64,000 bases of DNA from Mesorhizobium sp. YC-39 (GCF_025753795.1 NZ_JAOWPS010000001.1:62001-126000), one strand, 5' to 3'. Counted from the first letter of the stretch, positions 45,362-53,241 are shown. Numbers and translations: made by a program. Notes: generated by a model not told the origin, from the sequence alone.

Positions 45362-45601
45362 CTATATGCCGAGCATTGTCTTGGCTTCGTTGAACGCAGC
45401 CTCTGACCCTGCATGATCGCCAGCCGCGTGCAATTTCTCGCCCTGGGCGCGCAGTTCCTTGACTTTGGTCATATCGGCTTCGCCGAGGGTCGCGCTTGGC
45501 AACGCCGCGTCGATGGCGGCCATGATGGTCGGGCATGAATTTGCAAAGGCTGTCGCAGGAACGACCGCCAGGAAAACCGCAAGCGAAATTGATCGTAACA
45601 T
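45362..45601 (-). CDS. Small exported protein of unknown function
   Basis: A 79-residue protein with a signal peptide MLRSISLAVFLAVVPATAFA, then a helical mature part (MTKVKELRAQGEKLHAAGDH, then EAAFNEAKTMLGI). The mature part resembles a single TPR-like helix pair. ATG 45601 begins the signal peptide and has a GGGAGA-type site upstream. It is likely periplasmic; no function is known to me. Confidence 0.72.
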   Translation of the reverse strand: MLRSISLAVFLAVVPATAFANSCPTIMAAIDAALPSATLGEADMTKVKELRAQGEKLHAAGDHAGSEAAFNEAKTMLGI

Positions 45602-46052
45602 GGACGTTTCTCCCTTGCCGGCCCGCGGAAAGCGCCGCGTCGACGACCGACATAGGGATGGTACAGCGAATGCCCGAACGTGCCAATCACGATGATGCTG
45701 TCGAGCGTCCGTTCTTGCGCGTGAAGGCGAGTCAAAAATCTGACATGCCAAGGGTTCCAGGGCTGAACCAGCACGAGCAGCAGCAGAGCACTTGGGATGA
45801 AAACCATCAGGATGCCGAGAAAGCCGCGGAGAAGGAAATGTCGTTTCAATCGAGTCGCGCTCCCGTATCGACCGGCATGCGCGAAGGCTGCTCGGCCAGG
45901 GTCGGCATCAACAGCCCGACGAGCTTCAAACGCATAGAAGGCACGCGAGGAACACAGTTCGGCCTGCGCGATTATATTAGGTGACGGAAATGTACATGAC
46001 ATAATTTGTTGGGAACATGTCTGGCGGGCTTCATTGCGAGAAGGCAACGGGC
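45602..46052. other. Stretch with no confidently assigned gene
   Basis: 450 bp of lower-quality coding signal. A minus-strand frame carries one hydrophobic segment (FLGILMVFIPSALLLLVLVQ) within about 45630-45860 but runs out of frame into the small exported gene and has no supported start. It may be a decayed membrane protein gene. Confidence 0.35.
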
Positions 46053-46256
46053 ATGGACAACGAAAGGGCTGACCTTGATCGCCAAAAGGAACTTCAGGCG
46101 AACGTGCTCGCCCGAGAGACCGGAGTCACCATGAACGAGGCGCTGATGCTTATCGAGCTGGTGGGACCTCATCGAGGGGCGATGCTGCGAGTGGCGAAAA
46201 TAGTGCAGGCGCGAAAGCGCGGCGGCACACACCATGACAAAGCTGGCGGACCCTGA
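46053..46256 (+). CDS. Small DUF3606-like protein
   Basis: A 67-residue protein, MDNERADLDRQKELQANVLA onwards. The pattern of an acidic start, a GVTMNEALMLIELVGP turn and an amphipathic helix (HRGAMLRVAKIVQA) resembles DUF3606 proteins common in rhizobia. ATG 46053 is chosen; an upstream ATG at 46017 is in frame but poor. Function is unknown. Confidence 0.55.
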   Translation: MDNERADLDRQKELQANVLARETGVTMNEALMLIELVGPHRGAMLRVAKIVQARKRGGTHHDKAGGP

Positions 46257-46267
46257 TGTCGCCCAAA

Positions 46268-46306
46268 GGCATGCCCACGGGCCTGACCCGAGGGTGCGCA
46301 TGGTTT
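46268..46306. repeat. Intergenic repeat (CATGCCCACGGGC type), copy 1
   Basis: GCATGCCCACGGGCCTGACC then CGAGGGTGCGCA. It recurs at 47102-47143 with few changes. A second local duplication (GCATGGTTTCGCATAAAC, twice) follows. Both copies sit just downstream of small rightward genes. Confidence 0.65.
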
Positions 46307-46341
46307 CGCATAAACCGCATGGTTTCGCATAAACGAAGACC

Positions 46342-46575
46342 TTAGGCCGTGCCTCCCACGCGCTCCGCGATGGCGAATGCCTGCAGGTTCCTGGCCTTGC
46401 CGTGGTCCTCTTCCGCATTCGCAATGATTGAAAAGAAGGCCGCGCGCGCAATGTCCTTTTTGGATGCCTTCGGGTGCTGGCTCTTGACGGCCTTCAGCAA
46501 CTGCTTCGGGCTCATGTCTGGCGTCACAATACGCATGAGCGTATCGGCGATAGACTGCATCTCATCTGTGTTCAT
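46342..46575 (-). CDS. Small conserved-looking hypothetical protein
   Basis: A 77-residue helical protein beginning MNTDEMQSIADTLMRIVTPD, with a basic middle (KAVKSQHPKASKKDIARAAF) and an acidic-amide segment (NAEEDHGKARNLQ). ATG 46575 is chosen; upstream in-frame residues look non-coding. It has no signal peptide or recognised domain. The KKDIARAAF pattern suggests nucleic-acid or protein binding, but I cannot name a family. Confidence 0.6.
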   Translation of the reverse strand: MNTDEMQSIADTLMRIVTPDMSPKQLLKAVKSQHPKASKKDIARAAFFSIIANAEEDHGKARNLQAFAIAERVGGTA

Positions 46576-46846
46576 TGGTCCGTGCTTCCTCGATAGGTCC
46601 GCCGGCCGGCAAGATAGCAGCACGATCTGGATGCAGCCACCGCCTTGCACTAGCGCCGTTGGTCTACACCACCCGCCGACTCCCAAGCGATTGATCTAGG
46701 TCTTTCCCGGTTGTCTGTCATCGCCTGTGGCACGGCGTTGGCTTCCTCCATTCGCACGCTTCGGCCTTAACGATCCATTTCCGATTTTGGCGGTACGCCT
46801 TGTGTCGAAGATTAGTCTCGATTCGTGCCGCCAGGATTATTCGTCA

Positions 46847-47086
46847 ATGTCAGTTGTCGCGTTCCCGATCAGTCGAGAGATTTCCACTGTGCGGCTCATC
46901 GCCAACACTATTGGCCAACTTCATGGCGAGGATGCAGTCACATTCTGGCGGGAAACAGCCAGCCACCTGCTCTCAGTCGCGATCGAGCGAGGCTATGAAA
47001 CCGAAGCTGCGCGCCATGAAGTCCGACAGGTCTTTGACGCGGTTCAACTCACACTGCACAAATCGCTGCCAGGATTTGCGGACTAA
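46847..47086 (+). CDS. DUF6074 family protein
   Basis: A 79-residue protein starting MSVVAFPISREISTVRLIAN, with WRETASHLLSVAIERG and VRQVFDAVQLTL. The AFP.SR..., W......L and F.DAVQ pattern is characteristic of the DUF6074 proteins abundant in Mesorhizobium and Rhizobium. Function is unknown. ATG 46847 is preferred over an upstream ATG that adds non-family residues. Confidence 0.72.
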   Translation: MSVVAFPISREISTVRLIANTIGQLHGEDAVTFWRETASHLLSVAIERGYETEAARHEVRQVFDAVQLTLHKSLPGFAD

Positions 47087-47101
47087 TGCATGTCGCGCAA
47101 A

Positions 47102-47215
47102 AGCATGCCCACGGGCTTGACCCGAGGGTGCGCAGCGGTTTTGCGATAACGACATGCATGGAAACAAAGACTTAAAGCGCGTCGCGTGGATCCTATCGCA
47201 TGCGACGCTCTTTAA
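47102..47215. repeat. Intergenic repeat copy 2 followed by an inverted repeat
   Basis: 47102-47143 repeats the 46268 sequence (AGCATGCCCACGGGCTTGAC). 47171-47215 is an inverted repeat CTTAAAGCGCGTCGC...GCGACGCTCTTTAAG, another rhizobial-type palindrome. No gene is visible in this gap. Confidence 0.65.
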
Positions 47216-47262
47216 GAGAAATCCTGAGCATTAGATCGGCTGTGGCTACCAACAAACCCACC

Positions 47263-47463
47263 CTAGAAATGGCCGCAATAAGCGTAGGTGAACGACCGAC
47301 TCATCCCGAATTCAGTGACGCGCACACAAGCCGGCTCACCGGACCATAGCGTTATCAGGCGACCAGTCGCATTGGCGGCGGCTTTGAACGCCGAAGGCGC
47401 AACAATGCTTTGGGACGCTGTAACCGTACTACCGTGTATTTCTTCGACAACGAATTTTGGCAT
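47263..47463 (-). CDS. Small hypothetical protein
   Basis: A 66-residue protein beginning MPKFVVEEIHGSTVTASQSI and ending SRSFTYAYCGHF. The layout (short beta strands, an AAANATGR helix, then WSGEPACVRVTEF) looks like a small folded domain seen in many rhizobial orphans. ATG 47463 has TTGGAG about 8 bp upstream. No function can be offered. Confidence 0.52.
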   Translation of the reverse strand: MPKFVVEEIHGSTVTASQSIVAPSAFKAAANATGRLITLWSGEPACVRVTEFGMSRSFTYAYCGHF

Positions 47464-47526
47464 TATCAATCTCCAACCAAAGCGGCGGATGCCGCAGCGC
47501 CGACAATCAGTGAGAGGGCCCGCCGG

Positions 47527-47724
47527 TCATTCGCGAAGCGACGAGCCCTCCACCCCAGGCCCCAAGCCCAGCGATGCAATTGCGGTGCCAACCTTGTTGA
47601 CCCATTTCGGGTCATTCCCTGCGTAAGCAGTATTCAGCCGGCGTACTTCATTCAGATGTTTCGGCTCCAATTTCTCTCTGCACATGTTCGCCGGCCGGCG
47701 CCCCCCGCCAAGATCGCTGGTCAA
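47527..47724 (-). CDS. Doubtful small open frame
   Basis: A frame of up to 65 residues with a plausible C-terminal part (LNEVRRLNTAYAGNDPKWVN). About 36 bp at its centre (47637-47672) recurs at 52800-52836, where it is not in a comparable gene. It could be a decayed or repeated sequence rather than a functional gene. Confidence 0.3.
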   Translation of the reverse strand: MTSDLGGGRRPANMCREKLEPKHLNEVRRLNTAYAGNDPKWVNKVGTAIASLGLGPGVEGSSLRE

Positions 47725-47764
47725 GGCCCTGCGGCTGTAGCGTGTAATCTACAGCCGCAGGGCC
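47725..47764. repeat. Perfect 16 bp stem hairpin
   Basis: GGCCCTGCGGCTGTAG and CTACAGCCGCAGGGCC are exact complements around an 8 nt loop CGTGTAAT. There is no T tract on either side, so it is not an ordinary terminator. It may be an end of a decayed mobile element or a structured RNA. Confidence 0.7.
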
Positions 47765-47908
47765 AAGCGCAGGTCCGCCGCGCTGACCACTGAAAGTAGC
47801 CGGCGACATTGCGTGCCTTGCCCCAGTTCCCCGCCAAGTCACGCAATGGGCGGCACATTAGCGATGGCGAAAACACTGGATCAATATCAGCGGTTGTGGA
47901 TAAACCGA

Positions 47909-48400
47909 TCAAAGTCCATCTGTGTGGCAAAAATGCCGTAAGGGAAGGTTGCAATCGGACTGCGGCAAATATGCCGCCTGAGGTTTCGCGGCGCCAAGAC
48001 AGACGCCGCATTCTGCTGCGATCTGTTCCTCGACTTCTACGATAACCAGGACGACGCCCTGTGGGGAACTGTTCCCGACAGATTCCCCGCGCGTATCAGC
48101 GAACGTGCCGAGAAGCCAACCGGAGAAGCCACCGTAGATCACGCCACCGACAACCGCCATTGCCAGCCATCCCAGTCCGGGAGGAATGAGACCATAAACC
48201 GCTAAGGACATGGCGGCGAGCAGACCAATTGAAGACCCAAAGGCTGCTACTACGAGTGGGATGGCCGAAACAGCCCCAATTTCATCATTCGGAGGCCAGA
48301 ATACAGTGATGTTTTCCCGAGGCACTCCTGCCAGCAGCAGGGCTCTGACAGAGCTGGCCGCATCGGAACGAGAATCATAAATCCTGCTGATCGTTTGCAT
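47909..48400 (-). CDS. YflT-like stress protein with glycine-rich membrane segment (paralog 1)
   Basis: A 163-residue protein starting MQTISRIYDSRSDAASSVRA. The N-terminal segment (LLLAGVPRENITVF) is the general-stress-protein 17M/YflT pattern also seen in the gene at 53418. A hydrophobic Gly/Ala-rich middle (about 50-100) suggests membrane insertion. It then has SPQGVVLVIVEVEEQIAAEC. The final 25 residues (AAYLPQSDCNLPLRHFCH) have no counterpart in the paralog and may be read-through of a displaced stop. ATG 48400. Confidence 0.75.
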   Translation of the reverse strand: MQTISRIYDSRSDAASSVRALLLAGVPRENITVFWPPNDEIGAVSAIPLVVAAFGSSIGLLAAMSLAVYGLIPPGLGWLAMAVVGGVIYGGFSGWLLGTFADTRGESVGNSSPQGVVLVIVEVEEQIAAECGVCLGAAKPQAAYLPQSDCNLPLRHFCHTDGL

Positions 48401-48503
48401 CACTGGTCATCCGCCGTCTGGTTTATCAACGATGCGGCAACCAGGCAGCCGTCGTGATCGATTCGAGCGTTGCTGGCGGCTGCATTTGCAAATTCATACT
48501 GGC

Positions 48504-48704
48504 TCACCGTCCTGCGCTACCGTCTAACGTCACGACCGCTCGGGCAGGGACAGTTGAGAGCGAGCGTTCATTGGTCCCTTCATTGAGGTACAGGGCACCA
48601 CCTAGAACCACGAACACGATTCCGATTGCCATCACCCCGACCACCAGGACAGCAATCGCGGTGCCCGGGCCATTGCCAGTGTTGACATAGGGGGACTCCC
48701 GCAT
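48504..48704 (-). CDS. Small membrane protein under a sigma-EcfG promoter
   Basis: A 66-residue protein, MRESPYVNTGNGPGTAIAVL onwards, with one transmembrane helix (TAIAVLVVGVMAIGIVFVVLG) and a short polar C-terminus. ATG 48704 has AAGGAA close upstream. An exact GGAAC-N16-CGTT promoter lies 46-70 bp upstream, so it is probably induced in the general stress response. Function is unknown. Confidence 0.7.
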   Translation of the reverse strand: MRESPYVNTGNGPGTAIAVLVVGVMAIGIVFVVLGGALYLNEGTNERSLSTVPARAVVTLDGSAGR

Positions 48705-48749
48705 TTCCTTGTTCTTTCCCGTGAGGATATGGCTGTAAGCAGAGCCGGA

Positions 48750-48774
48750 AACGCCGGCGTTAAGCAGACGTTCC
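48750..48774 (-). promoter_or_regulatory. Sigma-EcfG general-stress promoter
   Basis: Minus strand GGAAC-N16-CGTT, exact to the alphaproteobacterial sigma-EcfG consensus. It is oriented toward the small membrane protein at 48504-48704. Confidence 0.72.
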
Positions 48775-48913
48775 CATGCCGGGCCTTTAGACGGGCGGCA
48801 TCAGACTTCTGGACATATCCGATTACGACCAAGGTCTGATTGTCGGAAGTTGACAAATACCAGAAGGATCCGGCGAGGAACAAAGCTGGATGGAGGGCCG
48901 TTTCAAGTTGATT

Positions 48914-48939
48914 GGAACCTTTGATGAAATTCTTAGGTT
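48914..48939 (+). promoter_or_regulatory. Possible weak sigma-EcfG promoter for the Gly-rich exported protein
   Basis: GGAAC-N17-GGTT, one base off consensus, about 113 bp upstream of ATG 49053. The rest of 48775-49052 shows no gene. Confidence 0.3.
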
Positions 48940-49052
48940 CGCGAAAAAGGCCCAAGTGGAGCAATTTCTATGCTGGATCAAATTGATTACTATGAGGCAC
49001 GAGGCCGGCTGTAGAGCTTATGCTTGCGTCCTCGCCGCCAGGGAGAAGCAGA

Positions 49053-49505
49053 ATGCCCATTCCCTCATTGCGTTGGTTTTGCCGGCTTATCGCTCGTGTC
49101 TCGCTAGCGGGGATGCTGACAGTCCTGCCCTACAGTCTCGAACTCGGCCAGACAGGGATTCTCAAGGTTGATCCCGCTGCTGCTTATGCGAAGAACAGCG
49201 GAGGCGGCAACAGCGGAGGCGGCAAGGGCAAGGGCAATAACGGCAACTCTAACGGCAATGACAGCGGTGAGAGTGACGATGGAAGTGACGCCGACAATGC
49301 CAGCAATAGCAGCCAGAAAACCAGGGTAAATCTCGCGACGGGGGACAAAGTGACAGTTCGAGGCAACGTCATCGAGGTTGTCCACCCCGACGGGATCAGC
49401 GAGAAAATCGAGGCTGGCCGGTTCAGTATGAAGGACGCGCTTGGCCGCACGATTATAGATCGCGCCGCAAGAGCTTCCGACGTGAAGCGATTAAAGGCCC
49501 TTTGA
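49053..49505 (+). CDS. Exported Gly/Asn/Ser-rich protein
   Basis: A 150-residue protein. It has a signal-like N-terminus (RLIARVSLAGMLTVLPYSLE), then AAAYAKNSGGGNSGGGKGKG. A low-complexity acidic Gly/Asn/Asp stretch of about 50 residues follows. A small folded C-terminal part (ATGDKVTVRGNVIEVVHPDG, then MKDALGRTIIDRAARASDVK) ends the protein. ATG 49053 has GGGAGAAGC upstream. The disordered linker plus conserved tail looks like a cell-envelope or matrix protein. The family is not identified. Confidence 0.68.
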   Translation: MPIPSLRWFCRLIARVSLAGMLTVLPYSLELGQTGILKVDPAAAYAKNSGGGNSGGGKGKGNNGNSNGNDSGESDDGSDADNASNSSQKTRVNLATGDKVTVRGNVIEVVHPDGISEKIEAGRFSMKDALGRTIIDRAARASDVKRLKAL

Positions 49506-49523
49506 CGTCAAGGCGCTCTGGAG

Positions 49524-49590
49524 CAATTCCAGGAAAAGTGTGAAACGGTTTTCCCGGGAAAGCGCGTAGCACTTTCCCTAGGAATTGCGC
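49524..49590. repeat. CAATTCC palindrome repeat
   Basis: CAATTCCAGGAAAAGTGTGA ... TAGGAATTGCGC, with an internal extra hairpin GGGAAAGCGCGTAGCACTTTCCC. It is the same family as 15801, 55360 and 59403. Confidence 0.68.
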
Positions 49591-49626
49591 AAAGACCCCG
49601 AACCACGGGCAGGCTGGTGCATCAGG

Positions 49627-50268
49627 TCAGCTGGCCTTGGTCTTGGACTCGTACAGTAAAAGCGCTGCCTCTGTGCGATTGCGGACTTTGAGTTTGGCAA
49701 GAATACGCGTCATGTGATGTTTTATCGTCTTCTCCTGCAGGAAGAGCCGCTTTGCGGCTTCCTTGTTGCTCAGGCCCTCCGCCACCAACTCTAATATTCC
49801 AATTTCACGGTCGGAGAGTTGGTCAACAAGATCGACTTTCCGGGGCTGGATCAGCTCGTTCAACAATTGGGCTGACAGCATGGGCGAGACGTATTTTTCT
49901 CCGGCGGCGATGCTTTTCAGGATCTCGGCCAACGAACTCGAACGGACCCCTTTCAGAACGTAGCCACGAACACCTGTCCTAAGTGCGAGGGCCAGATCGG
50001 CATTTGCTTCCGATACGGTGAGAATGACGATCTTCTGGTCCGGGTCCTTTGCCAGAATGTTCGCAGCGGCCCGCAGGCCGCCGCCGGGCATGCTTATGTC
50101 GAGCAGCATCACGTCTGGCTTCTCGATCTGGGCAAGCCTTTCAGCATCGGCAGCGGTAGCGCCTTCACCAACGATTTCGAAACCACCGATTTCACGCAGG
50201 CTGCGTGAAACACCCTCGCGAAAAAGGGGATGATCATCAACAACGGTGATGCGGACGACAGCGCTCAT
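49627..50268 (-). CDS. NarL/LuxR-type response regulator
   Basis: A 213-residue two-component regulator. The receiver domain has acidic VDDHP at 10-14, phospho-acceptor D57 in VMLLDISMPGGG and the switch residues in VILTVSEAN. The LuxR HTH spans about 148-208 (QLSDREIGILELVAEGLSNK, HHMTRILAKLKVRNR). ATG 50268 overlaps the histidine kinase stop (ATGA), so the pair is coupled. Target genes are unknown. Confidence 0.93.
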   Translation of the reverse strand: MSAVVRITVVDDHPLFREGVSRSLREIGGFEIVGEGATAADAERLAQIEKPDVMLLDISMPGGGLRAAANILAKDPDQKIVILTVSEANADLALALRTGVRGYVLKGVRSSSLAEILKSIAAGEKYVSPMLSAQLLNELIQPRKVDLVDQLSDREIGILELVAEGLSNKEAAKRLFLQEKTIKHHMTRILAKLKVRNRTEAALLLYESKTKAS

Positions 50269-51656
50269 TGTTGTTCCTCGATTGATAGGGTCACGGTCAA
50301 CCGCGTACCCATGCCGCTGGAAGACGTTTCGAAACGCCCGCCAATGCTCTCTATGCGCTCCCTCAAGCCGGCCAGTCCGAGCCCTTCGCTGGATGCCAGA
50401 TCGAAGCCGGGGCCGCCATCTGAGACCTGAATCTGGAGCTTGCCGCCCGTCATTGAAGCGTTGACCGCCTGGTCTTTGCCGTTTGCGTGACGCCAGGCGT
50501 TGTTCAAACCCTCTTGGGCGAAACGATAGATGCTGATCTTTTCGGATGTTCCGAGTTCGGGGAGCCTCGCAGGAAGTGTAAGCAACACCGAGGACGCGGT
50601 CCGTCGCTGATGCTCGGTAACGGCAAGTCGCAATATATCCCCAACTGCCGCGGTTTCGATCTGTGGAAGCACAAGGCCGTTGCAGATGGCGCGTATCTCG
50701 CGCATTGCTTCGTCCAGCGTATGATGGATGTCTGTTATCTCGGCTTTGCGATTTGTCGATGACGCGGCTGGATCGACCAGTTGCGGACTGTCCAGCCGAA
50801 GCGCCGCCAGCGCGACAAGCTGAGCTGGGCCGTCGTGAAGATCAGCGCCAATGCGCCGCAAGTAGCGCTCGTTGATTGCCGTGGCGCGCCGCGATGCGCG
50901 CTGGACGCGATGGCGCAATTTCGAGTTTTGCGAGAGCAGTTCTTGAAGTTCAACGATTTTTGCTTCAAGCGCCAAACGCTGTCTCTGAATTGTGCGACTG
51001 CCGCGAAGCACGATGCCGGACAACATTGCCAGCGCCGCCGCCGTCGCTCCTCCCACCACAAGCCAGCTCGACCACAGAGCCGCATTCAGGGTTTTCTGGA
51101 GGTCGTCGGCGACTTCGTAGAATTCCGAAACGGCAACCACATCGCCCGACCATGGCTCGCGCACCGGATTGTAAATCTCAAGCAGAGGCGAAGTGGTCGC
51201 CTTCTGCCCTGGCCGCTCGCTGCCGTCCAATCTGTCGAACTCTGCAACGACCTCTCCCCCGAACGCGCGTATCAGGCTCGCACTCGGCTTAAACACCTGG
51301 CCGATCAGCCGCGGGTCTTTGGCGTATAGTATCTTGCCATCACGCCCCCAGAGGTTGAACGAGACCAGCTTTTTTCCAAGCGCGCCCTGGTCCAACGTCT
51401 CGTCGAGCGCTCGTTTGACACCCTCGCTGAGCTCCTCGCTCTTGCGCATATCCGGCAGAAGCGGCGCAATGACGCTGTCGACATAAAGGGCGGTGGTGCC
51501 GGCGGAGTTGCGAATAACGGCCTCCCTGATCTGCGAGGTAACCCACAAGCCCACCACCAGCATCGCAGCCAGCAGGGCGATGCCGCCAGCAATAACGAAC
51601 TGCAAGGCCAGCGAAAGCCTGCTCCAATATCGGTAGAAATTTTCAACGTAGCGCAC
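50265..51656 (-). CDS. NarX/DegS-type sensor histidine kinase
   Basis: A 463-residue membrane sensor. TM1 is about 18-40 and TM2 about 198-217, with a 155-residue periplasmic sensor between them. After a coiled-coil linker, HisKA_3 with His274 in RIGADLHDGPAQLVAL and an HATPase domain (RFAQEGLNNAWRHA, DGGPGFDL, GLGLAGLRERI) follow. It controls the adjacent NarL-type regulator. The periplasmic part (GRDGKILYAKDPRLIGQVF) resembles a dCache-like ligand domain; the signal is unknown. Confidence 0.92.
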   Translation of the reverse strand: MRYVENFYRYWSRLSLALQFVIAGGIALLAAMLVVGLWVTSQIREAVIRNSAGTTALYVDSVIAPLLPDMRKSEELSEGVKRALDETLDQGALGKKLVSFNLWGRDGKILYAKDPRLIGQVFKPSASLIRAFGGEVVAEFDRLDGSERPGQKATTSPLLEIYNPVREPWSGDVVAVSEFYEVADDLQKTLNAALWSSWLVVGGATAAALAMLSGIVLRGSRTIQRQRLALEAKIVELQELLSQNSKLRHRVQRASRRATAINERYLRRIGADLHDGPAQLVALAALRLDSPQLVDPAASSTNRKAEITDIHHTLDEAMREIRAICNGLVLPQIETAAVGDILRLAVTEHQRRTASSVLLTLPARLPELGTSEKISIYRFAQEGLNNAWRHANGKDQAVNASMTGGKLQIQVSDGGPGFDLASSEGLGLAGLRERIESIGGRFETSSSGMGTRLTVTLSIEEQQ

Positions 51657-51774
51657 GGTTCATTTGTCTGGGCTTCACCGGCCGTGTCCTCGCCTACCCT
51701 GCTTGGTGACTCGACATTTAGAACAGTTGGAGGTGCGAACAAGTGAAACACTACCGGCAATACGATGTCGGGCT

Positions 51775-52047
51775 TCAAATTCTATCCAAAAGCGACATTC
51801 CGTATTTGGCCCAGATCCTTGCGCATTCATTTGCGCGGAGGCCTTCGTTCCTTTTCTCCCCGAACGCCACCTTAGCCGAGCGCACAACGTAGCACTCGGG
51901 CGGGGCCAGCGCCACGAATTGGATTGCTTCGCCCAATCTGCGAGGCGCAAGTTTGGCGTCCTGCTTGCGCCGGACATCGTATACGCCCGAAATCCGGGCG
52001 CCCTCATTCCTGCGTTCGAACATAGCTTCCATCAAATCATAGGACAT
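51775..52047 (-). CDS. Small hypothetical protein
   Basis: A 90-residue protein beginning MSYDLMEAMFERRNEGARIS, rich in charged residues, with no signal peptide or membrane segment. ATG 52047 has a strong GGGAGG six bases upstream, the main support for translation. The FVALAPPECYVVRSAKVAFGE part could be a small beta-rich fold. No family is recognised. Confidence 0.58.
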   Translation of the reverse strand: MSYDLMEAMFERRNEGARISGVYDVRRKQDAKLAPRRLGEAIQFVALAPPECYVVRSAKVAFGEKRNEGLRANECARIWAKYGMSLLDRI

Positions 52048-52116
52048 TTCGACCTCCCGAAATTCCACCGCCACTCGAAGAAGGGCAGCGGTGGAATTAT
52101 TTCACCGACAGTTATT

Positions 52117-52416
52117 TCAGTCCAAGATCTTCACAATCTTGCGCGTGCCGGGATCGACCAGGACAGTCCGGTCATCAACAACCACATAGCGATACTGCAC
52201 ATCCGGCACTTCATACAGCTCGACCGTTTCTGGAAGGGCGGACCCTATGTTCAGTTCCACCCCTGGTATCTTGACCGAGGCGAGCGGCTTTTTCTTTACG
52301 TATTCACGTACAACCGTCTCCTGCTCGGGCGCGATGATCACGTCCTGTGCGGCAACCGCTCCGATGCCGGCCAAGAGCAAAATTCCTGCAAGCGAAGTCG
52401 AAAGGGGGATTCTCAT
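52117..52416 (-). CDS. DUF1236 family exported protein under a sigma-EcfG promoter
   Basis: A 99-residue protein with signal peptide MRIPLSTSLAGILLLAGIGAVAAQ. Its mature part matches DUF1236 features: IIAPEQETVVREYVKKKPLA, GSALPETVELYEVP and QYRYVVVDDRTVLVDPGTRKIV. ATG 52416 has AAGGAGAGAAC upstream. An exact GGAAC-N16-CGTT promoter lies about 96-120 bp upstream. Such proteins are common stress-induced periplasmic proteins in rhizobia; the biochemical role is unknown. Confidence 0.83.
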   Translation of the reverse strand: MRIPLSTSLAGILLLAGIGAVAAQDVIIAPEQETVVREYVKKKPLASVKIPGVELNIGSALPETVELYEVPDVQYRYVVVDDRTVLVDPGTRKIVKILD

Positions 52417-52511
52417 AAGTTCTCTCCTTGATGCGAGCGAACCGCTGTTTGCATCACTCTCGCGGCTCTCGTCCTGTGACAGTCGGCGTTGATGCGGACA
52501 CCCAGGAGGCG

Positions 52512-52536
52512 AACGTGCCTTTCCTGCCGATGTTCC
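52512..52536 (-). promoter_or_regulatory. Sigma-EcfG general-stress promoter of the DUF1236 gene
   Basis: Minus strand GGAAC-N16-CGTT, exact consensus, leaving a 5' leader of roughly 85-90 nt before ATG 52416. Confidence 0.72.
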
Positions 52537-53004
52537 CAACTTAGGCTTTGGTCCTGACGTCGGTAGGACCTTTGCCGGGTTTGATTCGGCCTTAGGTCCG
52601 ACGTTGGCGCATAAGGGGTGAAGGTGTTCTGTGTCGGAAGGCGCGTTCTGCAACTCCGTTTGAAAAGCAAAACAGTGAGCCCGCGCTTCTGGCGGCGAAG
52701 CGCGGGCCCGATCAGGTCTATGGCCCGATCTCCGGCAGGGAGTGGAGGGCACTACCCGCCATTACTCGAACTTTCAGAGGCCGCTAATGTTCCCCTGGAT
52801 TTTCAGCCGGCGTACTTCATTTTGATGTCTCGGCTCCGATCAGATCTAGCGCTTATTATGCGGCCGCACACCCAACCCGCACCTTCCGAATGTTGATCAC
52901 AGGCACCCCGCAATTGAGGGTTCGCATCACCGCGGCGGCGTGGTGGTGCGAACCCTATCGGCGCAGGAAGGGACGTAGCTGCGCAGATGCCATTGAAATC
53001 GACC
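52537..53004. other. Non-coding stretch with a strong hairpin
   Basis: About 470 bp without a convincing gene. It holds a hairpin at 52679-52707 (GCCCGCGCTTC and GAAGCGCGGGC, 11 bp stem, 7 nt loop). It also holds a 37 bp segment at 52800-52836 that recurs at 47637-47672 (TTCAGCCGGCGTACTTCAT core). Confidence 0.45.
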
Positions 53005-53097
53005 TCAGTTGACGAGCATGCCAATCGCCAGGAACGTCATGGAGACAGCGAAGATCGGCGCCAGTAGCCAGCGGGCTTGATAAACACTCTTCTCCAT
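53005..53097 (-). CDS. 30-residue membrane peptide under a sigma-EcfG promoter
   Basis: A short frame starting MEKSVYQARWLLAPIFAVSM and ending with TFLAIGMLVN and TGA at 53005. GGAGGAGC sits 4-12 bases before the ATG. One transmembrane helix is evident. The sequence resembles the N-terminus of UPF0114/YqhA proteins (MEK...RWLLAPI), as if only the first helix were kept. An exact GGAAC-N16-CGTT promoter starts 29 bp upstream. It is probably a stress-induced small membrane protein. Confidence 0.7.
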   Translation of the reverse strand: MEKSVYQARWLLAPIFAVSMTFLAIGMLVN

Positions 53098-53125
53098 GGG
53101 GCTCCTCCGGTAACTTGCAGTGAGC

Positions 53126-53150
53126 AACGAGGATGATCAGTTGCAGTTCC
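53126..53150 (-). promoter_or_regulatory. Sigma-EcfG general-stress promoter of the 30-residue peptide
   Basis: Minus strand GGAAC-N16-CGTT, exact consensus. Predicted transcription start is about 20 nt before the peptide ATG, with the GGAGGAGC ribosome site in between. Confidence 0.75.
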
Positions 53151-53241
53151 GGAGTGGCACCATCCTCCCGCCCTTTGCGCGCGACACGTCGGACTTAAGT
53201 CCTATGAAAGACGGGCTCGGGACGGACTGAAGGCTGACCAG

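Noticed and set aside
43684..45393. 569-codon plus-strand frame overlapping the BTAD/TPR regulator
   Set aside because: Out-of-frame translation rich in Arg and Ala, the usual high-GC shadow; the regulator frame has clear domains.
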